From NCBI GenBank assembly GCA_006226415.1, contig SBGZ01000076.1, positions 1 through 52,792 on the forward strand: a stretch of 52,792 bases of DNA, read 5' to 3'. The DNA comes from Alphaproteobacteria bacterium (GTDB taxonomy: Bacteria > Pseudomonadota > Alphaproteobacteria > M2410). Made by a program: the position numbers and the translations under genes. Below are positions 36,916 through 46,647 of this stretch, one piece after another; position 1 is the first letter of the stretch, and each line of letters begins with the position of its first letter. Below the pieces are notes generated by a model. It searched no databases. It saw nothing but the letters and a program-made list of their open reading frames with translations, and was not told the DNA's origin.

Positions 36916-38301
36916 ATGTCCATGGTCCGCTCCAATACTCAATATGTCTGCCAGTCCTGCGGCGCGGTCGCCAGCAAATGGGCTGGCCGCTGCGATGGTT
37001 GCGGTGAATGGAACTCGCTGGTGGAAGAAGCGGTTGGGGCTGGCCCCAAGGGCTCTCTGGCGTCGAGCGGCGCCAAACGCAAATCCAAGTCTATCGAGCT
37101 CGTTTCGCTTTCGGGGCAAAGCGAAGAAGTGCCGCGCCTCATCTCCGGTGTCACGGAATTTGACCGAGTGTGCGGCGGCGGGCTGGTGCCGGGCTCTGCC
37201 ATTCTGGTTGGCGGGGATCCGGGCATCGGGAAATCCACCATCTTGCTTCAGGCCTGTGCCCGCCTTGCCAGCAAAGGCTCCAATGTGGTGTATGTCTCGG
37301 GCGAGGAGGCGATTGCCCAGGTGCGCCTTAGGGCCTCCCGGCTCGGCCTCTCGGAAGCCGATGTGCAACTTGCCTCGGAAACCAATCTGCGCGACATCAT
37401 CGGCAGCCTCGATAAAGCGCCGGATGTGCTCGTCATCGATTCCATCCAGACCATGTGGTCTGACGCGCTTGAGTCTGCCCCCGGCACCGTGGCGCAGGTG
37501 CGTGCCTCCACGCAGGAGCTGGTGCGTTACGCGAAGAAGAAAAACACCGTTGTTCTGATTGTTGGCCATGTCACCAAGGACGGCCAGATCGCAGGGCCTC
37601 GCGTCATGGAGCATATGGTCGATGCAGTGCTCTATTTCGAGGGCGAGCGCGGTCACCAGTTCCGCATCCTTCGGGCGGTGAAAAACCGCTTTGGCGCCAC
37701 GGACGAAATCGGCGTTTTTGAGATGACCGACAAGGGACTTGCCGAGGTTACCAATCCATCCGAGCTGTTCCTTGCAGGCCGGGAAACCCAGGCGAGCGGC
37801 GCCGCGGTCTTTGCCGGGATTGAGGGCTCGCGCCCGCTGCTCGTAGAAATTCAGGCTCTGGTCAGCCAAAGCAGCCTGGGCACCCCGCGCCGGGCCGTCG
37901 TCGGCTGGGACGGCGGGCGGCTGTCGATGGTGCTGGCGGTGCTAGAGGCCCGCTGCGGCATTTCCTTTGGCGGACAAGACGTCTATCTCAATGTGGCCGG
38001 GGGCCTTCGGATCACCGAACCCGCAGCGGATCTGGCGGTGGCAGCCGCCCTCGTCTCTTCAGCCTTTGACGCGCCCTTGCCAGCGGATTGTGTGCTGTTC
38101 GGTGAGATCAGCCTTTCGGGCACCGTGCGCCCTGTGGGACAACGTGACACGCGCTTGAAGGAAGCCGAAAAACTGGGGTTTTCCCGAGCCATTTTACCCT
38201 CGCCGCCGAAAGGCAAAGGGGCAGCCGCCCATAGTGGCTTGACGCTCACAGAGATGGAGCAATTGCACCAGCTGGTTGATTATTTGCAGCCGAATCCTTG
38301 A
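36916..38301 (+). CDS. radA: DNA repair protein RadA
   Basis: RecA-related helicase that drives branch migration in recombinational repair. 461 aa: N-terminal C4 zinc finger (C12, C15, C26, C29; CQSCG and CDGCGEW), RecA-like ATPase with GGDPGIGKSTI, the RadA-specific KNRFG motif in RAVKNRFGATDEIG, and a C-terminal Lon-like domain (VQALVSQSSLGTPRR, FGEISLSGTVRPVGQ). Either ATG at 36916 or 36922 could start it. Common neighbour of cvpA-purF. Confidence 0.96.
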   Translation: MSMVRSNTQYVCQSCGAVASKWAGRCDGCGEWNSLVEEAVGAGPKGSLASSGAKRKSKSIELVSLSGQSEEVPRLISGVTEFDRVCGGGLVPGSAILVGGDPGIGKSTILLQACARLASKGSNVVYVSGEEAIAQVRLRASRLGLSEADVQLASETNLRDIIGSLDKAPDVLVIDSIQTMWSDALESAPGTVAQVRASTQELVRYAKKKNTVVLIVGHVTKDGQIAGPRVMEHMVDAVLYFEGERGHQFRILRAVKNRFGATDEIGVFEMTDKGLAEVTNPSELFLAGRETQASGAAVFAGIEGSRPLLVEIQALVSQSSLGTPRRAVVGWDGGRLSMVLAVLEARCGISFGGQDVYLNVAGGLRITEPAADLAVAAALVSSAFDAPLPADCVLFGEISLSGTVRPVGQRDTRLKEAEKLGFSRAILPSPPKGKGAAAHSGLTLTEMEQLHQLVDYLQPNP

Positions 38302-38323
38302 GTTTGTGGTAAGTTTTTGAGCA

Positions 38324-38941
38324 ATGCCTATTACACCAATCGATATCATCATCATTGCCGTGATGCTGCTTTCGGGGCTGTTCGCCCTGCTGCGCGGCTT
38401 TGTGCGCGAGTTTTTCACCATTATTTCCTGGGTTGGCGCGGTCTATTTTGGCTTCGCCATGATCCCGCTGCTGGGCCCAGCCTTCCGCAATGTGGTGAGT
38501 GTCGGGTTGGCGGCGGACGCGCTGGCCTTTGCCCTGCCCTTCCTGCTGGTGCTGTTTGCCATGCAGTATGTTTCCAACCGTTTGGTCAAGAATATTGCTG
38601 GCAGCAATCCGGGCCCGATTGATGGCACCCTCGGTTTCTTTTTTGGCATGGTGCGCGGCTTTGTCATCGTCACGGTTGCCTATTTTGGTTTTGACGTGTT
38701 CATGAACCCGGAAAAGGCGCCAGACTGGCTGGAAGAAGCCAAGTTTCGCCCCATGATCGAAGACACAACGGATTTTTATTATTCGCTGGTCCCCGGCCTT
38801 AAGGGAGACAAGGCACAAGCGTCTATTTCCCCTGGCCAAAATTCCTCGTCGCAAGGGGATGACAGACAGCAGGAACCAAGCTATAGCAACGCCGAGCGCA
38901 AAGCGATCGACCAACTCTTCCAATCTTCCGCGGATGATTAA
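38324..38941 (+). CDS. cvpA: CvpA family inner-membrane protein
   Basis: 205 aa with four N-terminal membrane segments (about 5-25, 30-50, 65-85, 105-125) starting PITPIDIIIIAVMLLSGLFA and the conserved RGFVREFFTIISWVGA. E. coli CvpA is needed for colicin V production and membrane stress tolerance; the biochemical role is unclear. The C-terminal ~70 residues are a soluble, low-complexity tail. Its stop is immediately followed by the purF ATG. Confidence 0.93.
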   Translation: MPITPIDIIIIAVMLLSGLFALLRGFVREFFTIISWVGAVYFGFAMIPLLGPAFRNVVSVGLAADALAFALPFLLVLFAMQYVSNRLVKNIAGSNPGPIDGTLGFFFGMVRGFVIVTVAYFGFDVFMNPEKAPDWLEEAKFRPMIEDTTDFYYSLVPGLKGDKAQASISPGQNSSSQGDDRQQEPSYSNAERKAIDQLFQSSADD

Positions 38942-40447
38942 ATGACCTTCGAAGCCGGACCGTCCCACCTTACTCAAATAACCAGCGGGGGGTCTGTCGA
39001 CGAACTGGCTGAAGACAAATTCTTCGATGAATGCGGTGTCTTCGGTATTTGCCCCGCCAGCGATGCGGCAGCTCTGACAGCCTTGGGCTTGCACGCCCTG
39101 CAACATCGCGGTCAGGAAGGCGCGGGCATTGTGGCCTACGATGGGGAAAATTTTAACGCCGAAAAACGTATTGGCCTGGTGGGTGATCATTTCACCAAAC
39201 AGTCTGTGATTGATCGGCTACCGGGCGACCGGGCCATTGGCCATGTGCGCTACTCCACGGCGGGCGGCGCAAATATCCGAAACGTGCAACCCATGTTTGC
39301 CGACCTTTCAACAGGCGGGCTTGCCGTGGCTCACAACGGCAATCTCACCAATGCCGAGTCCTTGCGGGCTGAGCTGGTTGCAAACGGCGCCATCTTTCAA
39401 TCCACTTCGGACACTGAAGTCATTTTGCATCTGGTTTCGCAAAGTGAGCCGGGCCCCTTTAAGGATCGCTTCGCCGCGGCCCTTCGCCGCGTGGAAGGTG
39501 CCTATTCGCTGGTCGCCCTCACCAACAAAAAGATGATCGGCGTGCGCGATCCCTTGGGTGTGCGCCCGCTGGTGCTCGGCCGCTATGAAGGCGCCTGGGT
39601 GCTGGCGTCAGAATCCTGCGCCTTTGATATTATCGGCGCCACCTACGAACGCGATATTGAGCCTGGGGAAATGGTGATTATCTCCGAGGATCGCATTGAA
39701 AGTATTCGACCCTTCGTTGATATGGCGAGCCGCTTTTGCATTTTTGAATATGTTTATTTCGCCCGTCCCGACAGTGTGATCGAAGGCCGCTCCGTCTATG
39801 AATCGCGCAAGCAGATTGGCCGCGAGCTGGCGATGGAGTGCCCTGTCGATGCAGACCTCGTTGTCCCTGTCCCCGATAGCGGCGTGCCTGCAGCCATTGG
39901 CTTTGCCGAAGCCTCCGGCATCCCTTTCGAATTGGGGATCATTCGTAATCATTATGTGGGCCGCACCTTTATCGAACCCGAAGACCGCATCCGCCACCTG
40001 GGTGTAAAGCTCAAGCACAATGCCGCCCGGGCCCAACTGGCGGGCAAAAAGGTTGTGCTTGTCGATGACTCTATTGTGCGCGGCACGACCTCTTTGAAAA
40101 TCGTCAAGCTGGTCCGCGAAGCTGGCGCAAAGGAAGTGCACATGCGCATTGCCGCGCCGCCGACCATGCATCCTTGCTACTATGGTGTTGATACGCCGGA
40201 GTCCGAAGAGCTGATGGCCTTCAAGCATTCCGTGGAGGAAATCGCCAAGATTATCCAGGTGGATTCGCTGGGCTATATTTCCATGGACGGGCTCTACCGC
40301 GCCGTTGGAGAAACCGCGCGCAACAACGGTGCGCCGCAGTTTTGCGATGCCTGTTTCACAGGCGAATATCCCACCCAACTGACGGACCGCTCGCAGAACA
40401 AAAAATCGCCTCAGCTGTCGTTGCTGGTCGAACGCGCTGCGGAATAA
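38942..40447 (+). CDS. purF: Amidophosphoribosyltransferase
   Basis: First committed step of purine synthesis: glutamine plus PRPP to phosphoribosylamine. 501 aa. The nucleophile is C31 in DECGVFGI, so a 30-residue propeptide must be removed, as in the B. subtilis-type enzymes. PRPP motif VVLVDDSIVRGTT and the glutamine-domain LQHRGQEGAGI are intact. Start is directly at the cvpA stop. With purM-purN and guaA it gives four purine genes in the window, though in separate units. Confidence 0.96.
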   Translation: MTFEAGPSHLTQITSGGSVDELAEDKFFDECGVFGICPASDAAALTALGLHALQHRGQEGAGIVAYDGENFNAEKRIGLVGDHFTKQSVIDRLPGDRAIGHVRYSTAGGANIRNVQPMFADLSTGGLAVAHNGNLTNAESLRAELVANGAIFQSTSDTEVILHLVSQSEPGPFKDRFAAALRRVEGAYSLVALTNKKMIGVRDPLGVRPLVLGRYEGAWVLASESCAFDIIGATYERDIEPGEMVIISEDRIESIRPFVDMASRFCIFEYVYFARPDSVIEGRSVYESRKQIGRELAMECPVDADLVVPVPDSGVPAAIGFAEASGIPFELGIIRNHYVGRTFIEPEDRIRHLGVKLKHNAARAQLAGKKVVLVDDSIVRGTTSLKIVKLVREAGAKEVHMRIAAPPTMHPCYYGVDTPESEELMAFKHSVEEIAKIIQVDSLGYISMDGLYRAVGETARNNGAPQFCDACFTGEYPTQLTDRSQNKKSPQLSLLVERAAE

Positions 40448-40468
40448 TTCTTAAGGGACTTCTCACCC

Positions 40469-41197
40469 ATGAGCCAAACCAACGAAGGCCGTTTGAAAGG
40501 CCGTCTTGCTGTCATTACCGGCGCCTCACGCGGCATTGGCCGGTCCGTTGCTCTCGCCTTTGCGCGGGAAGGCGCACATGTGATCGCGATTGCCCGCACG
40601 GTGGGCGGTTTGGAAGAGGTTGACGATCTTATTCAGGCTGAAGGGGGCAGCGCCACACTCGTGCCGCTCGACCTTACCGACTTTGATGCCCTCGACCGGC
40701 TCGGCGCTTCCATCCATGAGCGTTGGGGCAAACTCGACATCCTCGTTGGCAATGCGGGACTGCTGGGCGATGTCACCCCCTTGTCCCACCTTGTGCCCAG
40801 CGTCTGGCAAAAGACACTGGACGTCAATGTTACCGCGAACTACCGGCTCATTCGGTCGCTCGACCCGCTCCTGCGGCAGTCAGATGCGGGCCGGGTGATC
40901 CTGGTCACCTCCGGGGCCGCGACGCACATCCGCCCTTTCCTCGGCGCCTATGCGATCACCAAGGCGGCGCTGGACGCCATGGGCAAGACCTATGCCGCGG
41001 AAGTGGATGGCACCTCGGTGAAATGCAATCTCTTATCGCCAGGCCCCATTCGCACCGCCATGCGGGCGACTTTCATGCCTGGTGAAGACCCCCAAACGTT
41101 GCCGCATCCTGATGAGGTGGCTGGGCTCTTTGTGGAGCTGGCCCTGCCCGCCTGCGACAAGAATGGCGAGATTGTTCGGTTTGAGCGGAAAAACTAG
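40469..41197 (+). CDS. SDR family oxidoreductase
   Basis: 242 aa classical short-chain dehydrogenase: cofactor loop TGASRGIGR (17-25), NAG (95-97) and catalytic S148, Y161 and K165 (YAITK). No substrate can be read off. It follows purF by 21 bases and a gene of this type is often found there in related alphaproteobacteria. Transcribed with purF most likely. Confidence 0.88.
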   Translation: MSQTNEGRLKGRLAVITGASRGIGRSVALAFAREGAHVIAIARTVGGLEEVDDLIQAEGGSATLVPLDLTDFDALDRLGASIHERWGKLDILVGNAGLLGDVTPLSHLVPSVWQKTLDVNVTANYRLIRSLDPLLRQSDAGRVILVTSGAATHIRPFLGAYAITKAALDAMGKTYAAEVDGTSVKCNLLSPGPIRTAMRATFMPGEDPQTLPHPDEVAGLFVELALPACDKNGEIVRFERKN

Positions 41198-41218
41198 CTT
41201 GTCGCATCACTAAAAGAT

Positions 41219-41309
41219 GTCATTCCGCGGCTCGACCGCGGAATCCAGGAAACTCCTTGCAACTCTTGGCGGCATACTCCTGGACCCCGCGATCAAGTCG
41301 CGGGGTGAC
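41219..41309. repeat. Pair of family C palindromes
   Basis: GTCATTCCGCGGCTCGACCG...CCGCGGAATCCAG and CTGGACCCCGCGATCAAGTC...CGCGGGGTGAC stand in opposite orientation, about 30 bases apart, between the convergent SDR and der genes. Each half folds on itself, and their outer ends (GTCATTCC / GGGGTGAC) can also pair loosely. Another copy is at 12279. Confidence 0.85.
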
Positions 41310-41341
41310 AAAAGTCATTAGGGCACTAGTTACACCTAGTT

Positions 41342-42742
41342 CTACTTCCGCTTTGCCTTGTGGGCATAGGGGTTCTTGCCTTTGCGCAAGAGCATGCGGA
41401 TCGGCACCGCGGGGACGTCAAAGGCCTCGCGGAAAGCATTGACGAGGTACCGCGCATAGCTATCGGGCAAGGCCTCGGCGCGCGGCGCAAAAAGCGCGAA
41501 AGTAGGCGGGCGCGATTTGATCTGGGTGATATAGCGTATGGCCAAACGGCGGCCGCCGACACTGGGTGGGGGGTGGCGGGTCAAGGCTTCGTCTAGCCAA
41601 CGGTTCAGCGCAGCGGTGGGCACACGCTTGTTCCAAAGTTCCTGAACCTTGAAGACAGCGGGCATTAGTCGGTCGATGCCGCGGCCTGTGAGGCTTGAGA
41701 AAAAGACCAGAGGCACACCGCGCACCTGGGGGAGCAAACGCTCCACCTTTTCTTTGAGATCGGCGGTATAGGCCTGGCGATCTTCCACCAGGTCCCATTT
41801 GTTGATGGCAAGGACAAGACCCCGCCCCTCGCGCACCACCAGATCGGCGATCTGGAGATCCTGCTTTTCCAGCGGCGCTTGCGCATCGATCATGAGCACG
41901 ACGACTTCGGCGAACTGAATGGCGCGAAGCGTGTCGGCGACGGAGAGCTTTTCAAGCTTAGCCTGGACACGCGCTTTCTTGCGCAGTCCTGCTGTATCGA
42001 ACATTTTGATCGCACGCCCTTGATACTCAAACTCAACGCCAATGGAATCGCGCGTGATACCGGCCTCGGGACCGGTGAGCATGCGATCCTCTCCGAGCAA
42101 GGCATTCACCAGGGTAGATTTGCCGGCATTGGGCCTGCCAACAATGGCGATCCGCAGAGGACGGGTGATGTCAATCTCATAATCCGCATCCGGATCAAAT
42201 CCTTCTTCCGCTTCCGCCCTCGCCGAGGCCTCGCCCTCAGGGCTGATCTCTTCCGCCAATGGCGCAAGCGCCGCGTAAAGATCACTCATGCCCTCGCCAT
42301 GCTCGGCGGAAATTGCCAGTGGCTCTCCCAGCCCTAAGGAATAGGCTTCATAGAGATTGGTTTCCGCCAGAGCGCCCTCGCATTTATTGGCGAGCAACAG
42401 AACCGGCTTGTCCTGACGGCGGAGAATGTCCGCAAAATGCGCATCCAGCGGCGTGACCCCAGCGCGGGCGTCGATCAGCATGAGACAAACATCGGCCTCT
42501 GCGATGGCTTTGTCGGTTTGCTCACGCATGCGCGCTTCGAGCTTGTCGCCCTTGGCCTCTTCAAGACCCGCGGTATCGATGATGGTAAATCTCAAGTCGC
42601 CCAATTTGGCGTCGCCCTCACGACGATCACGCGTGACGCCCGGCGTATCGTCGACGAGCGCCAGCCTCTTGCCCACCAGACGGTTGAACAGTGTGGATTT
42701 GCCAACATTGGGCCTTCCGATGATGGCGACTTTAAAGGACAT
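41342..42742 (-). CDS. der: Ribosome-assembly GTPase Der
   Basis: Essential GTPase with two G domains in tandem that acts on the 50S subunit. 466 aa. First domain [12 protein letters not shown] (8-19) and DTAGLEEA; second [23 protein letters not shown] and NKWDLVED; C-terminal KH-like domain ending in a basic tail ([13 protein letters not shown]). An acidic linker (about 160-190) joins the G domains. It is preceded by the bamB and YfgM-like genes, the same order as in E. coli. Confidence 0.97.
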   Translation of the reverse strand: MSFKVAIIGRPNVGKSTLFNRLVGKRLALVDDTPGVTRDRREGDAKLGDLRFTIIDTAGLEEAKGDKLEARMREQTDKAIAEADVCLMLIDARAGVTPLDAHFADILRRQDKPVLLLANKCEGALAETNLYEAYSLGLGEPLAISAEHGEGMSDLYAALAPLAEEISPEGEASARAEAEEGFDPDADYEIDITRPLRIAIVGRPNAGKSTLVNALLGEDRMLTGPEAGITRDSIGVEFEYQGRAIKMFDTAGLRKKARVQAKLEKLSVADTLRAIQFAEVVVLMIDAQAPLEKQDLQIADLVVREGRGLVLAINKWDLVEDRQAYTADLKEKVERLLPQVRGVPLVFFSSLTGRGIDRLMPAVFKVQELWNKRVPTAALNRWLDEALTRHPPPSVGGRRLAIRYITQIKSRPPTFALFAPRAEALPDSYARYLVNAFREAFDVPAVPIRMLLRKGKNPYAHKAKRK

Positions 42743-42774
42743 GTGCTTTTGTGGTCAGCCTTGCGGGTGACCTC

Positions 42775-44226
42775 CTAGAAAAGGTTAAACCAGCCGCCAG
42801 ATTTTTTCTGCGGCTTGGCACTGCCGTCCTTGTCCAACTTAGACGGCGGCACCGCACGCATCGCCTCTTCGCTGACAGGTTTGTTGCCCTTCAAAACAAC
42901 AAGGGTCCCCTTGTCGTTATAGAAGTATAATTTACCCTCGATCAGCATGGGCGAGGTGTAGATCCCTGCCCCGATTTTCTGATCCTTCGTGACACCGCCC
43001 GTAAACGGCGACAATGTCACCAGATGGCCGTGCGAGGAGGCCACCAAAAGCTGGTTTCCGGCCAATATCGGATCCGACCAGATCACGGGTTTGCGGCCCC
43101 GGCGATCCAATTTGCTTTTAAGCTGAGTGATCCAGATTACGCGGCCATCGCGGCGCGACAGCGCCATGACCTGCCCTTCCAGAGACGTCACATAGATGAC
43201 ATTGCCCGCCACCCAAGGGGTCTTGATGCTGGCGACATTGCGGCTCCAGATGCGCTCACCTGAGCGAATGTCAATGGCGACCAGACGGCCTGAGTGGCTG
43301 ACCGCAATCACCTGGCCGCGATCAATGACGGGGCGCGCGGCGATGACCTTCAAATCAGAAAGCGCGCTGAGGCGCCCCGTGCGGGTCAAGGCATCGGTCC
43401 AGGTTTGACGTCCGTTTTGAGCGATCAATCCGACGACTTCGCCGGAGGAGAAAGGCGCCACCACAAGATCTTCAAAAACCGCCGGATTGGTGTCCGTGAA
43501 AATACCCTCATTTTCAACAAGGCCGCGATAGGCCCAAAGGGAGGAGCCGTCGAAAGCGGAAAGCGCGTGGATTTGATCATTGACGCCTGTCACATAGACC
43601 CGGCCGCCTGCGGCGGTTGGCGCTGTGTGGAAAGGCACAATCATGACCCGCTTCCAGATCTCTTCACCGGATGCGGCGTCCAGGGCCACGACCTCGCCAA
43701 AGCCGGTCGCAACAAAGACGCGCCCGATATCAAAGGCCAGGCCACCGCCCGCGCCGTCATAACCTGTTTCTTTCTTCGGCGTCAGATTGACTTTCCAGAG
43801 CTGCTTGCCTGTTGCCGCATCAACAGCCGTGACACGGGCACGGGCATCAAGGGTGAAGATCCTGCCTTCGGCCATGATGGGACTGGCTGTCAGGCGTGAG
43901 ACGCGCGTGGTCCCCTTGCCCATGCCAATTTTCCTGACAACCTTGAGATTGCCGTCGAGACCCAAATGCCCCAGGGAATGGGCCGTGTTGCCTCCGGGCT
44001 GCGGCCAATCTGTGCGGTTTGTGATCGCTGGCAAGCGAATTTCAATTTCGCCCGCGCCTTCGTCGACGCTCAAGGTGTCATCCAGGCTCAAGACCGAGAC
44101 CCGATCCCCTGAAACTTTCTTCTCGCTTTTCTCACTTTGGCCCAGAGAAAAGGCGCCGCATGCGGACAACAATAGGCTTGTCAAAGCCACGAGGGCAGCA
44201 GTGCGGTAAGCAGAACAACGGATCAT
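42775..44226 (-). CDS. bamB: BamB-like outer-membrane lipoprotein (PQQ-like beta-propeller)
   Basis: 483 aa. A lipoprotein signal ends in LLLSAC with Cys23 as the lipidated residue, and the body holds repeated propeller blades (GKQLWKVNL, GEEIWKRVM, GERIWSRNV, GRVIWITQL). BamB is the scaffold lipoprotein of the BAM complex that folds outer-membrane proteins. I placed the start at ATG 44226 because the signal begins there and GAGAG lies six bases upstream; ATG 44238 is close, and the open frame to 44406 adds a proline/arginine-rich, non-family stretch. Sits between yfgM-like and der. Confidence 0.9.
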   Translation of the reverse strand: MIRCSAYRTAALVALTSLLLSACGAFSLGQSEKSEKKVSGDRVSVLSLDDTLSVDEGAGEIEIRLPAITNRTDWPQPGGNTAHSLGHLGLDGNLKVVRKIGMGKGTTRVSRLTASPIMAEGRIFTLDARARVTAVDAATGKQLWKVNLTPKKETGYDGAGGGLAFDIGRVFVATGFGEVVALDAASGEEIWKRVMIVPFHTAPTAAGGRVYVTGVNDQIHALSAFDGSSLWAYRGLVENEGIFTDTNPAVFEDLVVAPFSSGEVVGLIAQNGRQTWTDALTRTGRLSALSDLKVIAARPVIDRGQVIAVSHSGRLVAIDIRSGERIWSRNVASIKTPWVAGNVIYVTSLEGQVMALSRRDGRVIWITQLKSKLDRRGRKPVIWSDPILAGNQLLVASSHGHLVTLSPFTGGVTKDQKIGAGIYTSPMLIEGKLYFYNDKGTLVVLKGNKPVSEEAMRAVPPSKLDKDGSAKPQKKSGGWFNLF

Positions 44227-44296
44227 CTTGTCTCTCATTTTCTCAATCAGGGCTGATAGGTTTTGAGCACGCGTGTGCCTGGCTTCTAAAAAAAAA

Positions 44297-45094
44297 CTAC
44301 TCTTCGGTCGGCTCGGTTGATTGTGTTTCCTGGGCGGCTTCGTCTGATGCCGCACCCTCCACCGAGGAACTTTCGGCAGGGGTGTTGGTTCCCTCGCCTT
44401 CTTCAACCGCCGTCTCGGGCGCTTCAGGCGCCGCTTCCGCAGGCAGCTGCGCCGGACCCATCACGGTCAAAAGGGCAGAGGCCCGTTGGCGCATTCCCAC
44501 GGGACTGTAAATGTTGTTGACGATGCCGCCAAAGCGGATACGCGCTTCATCCAAATTGCCATTGCGCAGCGCCGCATAAGCGAGCAGCTCTTGGGCCGAA
44601 AGCGCAAAGGCGCTATTTGAATCGGCCAGGGTTGCCACCCGAGCGTTCAAATCGTCGTAGGAGGCACTGTCCGCCAGCGCCCATGCGGCGCGAACCTTGG
44701 CCAGGTCTCTCAGGATCGGATCGCCGGTGCCGCGCGCCGCCAATTCGTCATAGAGGTCCACAGCTTCCTGGATGCGCCCGGCATCGGTGAGGGCCGCGCC
44801 GCGTTGCAGCATGGACATGGCTTTGTAGCCTGAGGTGGTTTTGCCCGCGATGGCCGCGAAAGCATCCAGTGCCTCTCCGGTTTTTCCCGACACCATCAAA
44901 TCGTAAGCCGCCAGATATTCCTCTGACAGAGCGTGCTGCTTTTCAGCCTGATGATATTTCCAGTATTGGCCGCCTGCCACAACGATAACAATGACTACTG
45001 CCAGACCGACAACCCAGGAGCCATAGGCTTCCCAGTATTTGTGCCAGTCTTCCCGTTTCATGTCCTCATCGACTTCGTCGAAAATATCGCTCAA
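44297..45094 (-). CDS. YfgM-like single-pass TPR protein
   Basis: 265 aa. Cytosolic N-terminus, one membrane segment (about residues 27-46, WVVGLAVVIVIVVAGGQYW), then periplasmic helical repeats of the TPR_21 type, ending in an acidic low-complexity tail rich in Glu, Ala and Ser. E. coli YfgM links the Sec translocon with periplasmic chaperones. The start is TTG at 45094 with a perfect AAGGAG six bases upstream; there is no ATG that gives the MSDIFDEVDEDM N-terminus. Gene order yfgM-bamB-der matches E. coli. Confidence 0.88.
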   Translation of the reverse strand: MSDIFDEVDEDMKREDWHKYWEAYGSWVVGLAVVIVIVVAGGQYWKYHQAEKQHALSEEYLAAYDLMVSGKTGEALDAFAAIAGKTTSGYKAMSMLQRGAALTDAGRIQEAVDLYDELAARGTGDPILRDLAKVRAAWALADSASYDDLNARVATLADSNSAFALSAQELLAYAALRNGNLDEARIRFGGIVNNIYSPVGMRQRASALLTVMGPAQLPAEAAPEAPETAVEEGEGTNTPAESSSVEGAASDEAAQETQSTEPTEE

Positions 45095-45286
45095 TTCTGT
45101 CTCCTTGGCCGCCTGGCCTTGTTCTGGATCCCCAGGCCCTTCTCCGGCGCAGTACGCATGGGATTGGGAACGCTTGCATGCAAACGCCCTTGCTTGCCGG
45201 GAACATACAGGCAGGCACCCAGATAGGCAATCTTTTGAAGGGTTTAGCGCCTAAAAAATGCGTAATTTTGAGGCCGCGGCAGCCGC

Positions 45287-46111
45287 TTAATCATCGCCGC
45301 GCATTGGATAGGTGTTTTCTGTCCCCGGGAAATTTCGGGACTTGACGTCCTCTGCCCAGGATTTGACAGCTTCGTCGACCACATGGGTCAAATCGGCATA
45401 TTTCTTGACAAATTTCGGCACCCAGTCCGACATGCCCAGAAGGTCGTTGATGACAAGGATTTGTCCATCGCAGGTCGCAGAGGCACCAATACCGATGGTG
45501 GGGATCGCCAGATCCGACGTCAATTTATCCGCCAGCGGTTCGGCCATGCCTTCCAGCACCACGGCAAAGGCCCCGGCCTCCTCAACAGCCCTTGCATCGG
45601 CCTCTAACACTGGCCATTCGTTTTTGCTCCGACCAGTAATCTTATAGCCGCCCGTTACCTGCACCGACTGGGGCATCAAGCCGATATGGGCCATGACGGG
45701 AATACCCCGGCTGGTCAAAAATGCGATGGTTTCCCGCATGGTTACGCCGCCTTCCAGCTTGACCGCGGCGGCGCCGGTCTCACGCATCAGACGGCAGGCG
45801 TTGCGAAAAGCCACCTCGGGGCTTTCCTCATAGGTTCCGAAGGGCATGTCCATCACGATCAGCGCGCGCTGCGACCCGCGCATAACCGCCTGACCATGCG
45901 TGATCATGTGGTCAAGGGTGATGCCAATTGTTGTATCCATGCCGTGGACGGCATTGGCTGCGCTGTCGCCGACCAGGATCAAATCTGTATAGGGGTCGAT
46001 CATCTGCGCCATGGGCGCGGTATAGGCCGCGAGGCATACAATGGGCTCGCCGCCCTTTCGTGATCTGATGTCGGGAACTGTTTTCCGCCGGATCGTCGAA
46101 TGTTTCGACAT
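45287..46111 (-). CDS. panB: 3-methyl-2-oxobutanoate hydroxymethyltransferase
   Basis: First step of pantothenate (CoA precursor) synthesis: transfer of a hydroxymethyl group from methylene-tetrahydrofolate to ketoisovalerate. 274 aa, decameric TIM-barrel family. Recognisable blocks are AYTAPMAQMID, VGDSAANAVHGMDTTIG, VKLEGG, PVMAHIGLMPQS and IPTIGIGASATCDGQILV. GAGGATG precedes the ATG. The 190 bases to the YfgM-like gene hold nothing recognisable except a weak GC hairpin followed by a T run near 45248-45286. Confidence 0.95.
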   Translation of the reverse strand: MSKHSTIRRKTVPDIRSRKGGEPIVCLAAYTAPMAQMIDPYTDLILVGDSAANAVHGMDTTIGITLDHMITHGQAVMRGSQRALIVMDMPFGTYEESPEVAFRNACRLMRETGAAAVKLEGGVTMRETIAFLTSRGIPVMAHIGLMPQSVQVTGGYKITGRSKNEWPVLEADARAVEEAGAFAVVLEGMAEPLADKLTSDLAIPTIGIGASATCDGQILVINDLLGMSDWVPKFVKKYADLTHVVDEAVKSWAEDVKSRNFPGTENTYPMRGDD

Positions 46112-46243
46112 GGCATCCTCATGCTCAATTGGGGGGCTCTAGCGGCGGGCACTATAGATGCGAAAATGTTGCACTGCAACACTGTCCGGACAAATCCAGA
46201 CATTTATGTGATAAAAGGAGATGTGGGTTTGTTCGTCGACGCT

Positions 46244-46426
46244 TTAAATCAGATCGCGGCGGGCGCATTCCAAAAGGCTGATTTCACGGTCAATTTCTGA
46301 TTCCCGCGATTTTCGGTCACTGGTGTCTTCGTGAAGATTATCGCTTGAGAAATGTTGGTCGCGAAGATCAAACTTCTTCTTTTTCAATAGCGCCAGACGG
46401 CGGCGGCGCAGTCCATCGATATGCAT
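46244..46426 (-). CDS. Small basic protein, hypothetical
   Basis: 60 residues from the ATG at 46426, mostly charged helix: MHIDGLRRRRLALLKKKKFD then an Asp/Glu/Arg-rich half. GGGGAAATAAGAG lies just upstream as a possible ribosome site. It resembles the short coiled-coil DUF465-type proteins in composition only. The frame extends to 46534. Could be real or chance; the surrounding bases (46112-46243 and 46427-46647) contain no other feature I can support. Confidence 0.35.
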   Translation of the reverse strand: MHIDGLRRRRLALLKKKKFDLRDQHFSSDNLHEDTSDRKSRESEIDREISLLECARRDLI

Positions 46427-46647
46427 ACTCTTATTTCCCCTATCGGGCCTGACCCGATATTCACATTTACCTGTACTCAAGGCACCCCCATGCCTCTTGT
46501 GGATAAGTCTGACCCAGGATTGTGTCAGCTCCAAGTAAAAATCGTGTCTTAACCATGATAGAACCGAAAATTGGTTAACAAATTATTTCAACCCACTGAT
46601 GCCTCAGCAAGAATCCCGTTTTGTCTCAATGATTTCTGCGCTGGGTT

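Noticed and set aside
44239-44406. N-terminal extension of bamB
   Set aside because: The extra 56 residues are Pro/Arg-rich and would bury the lipoprotein signal that begins at 44226.
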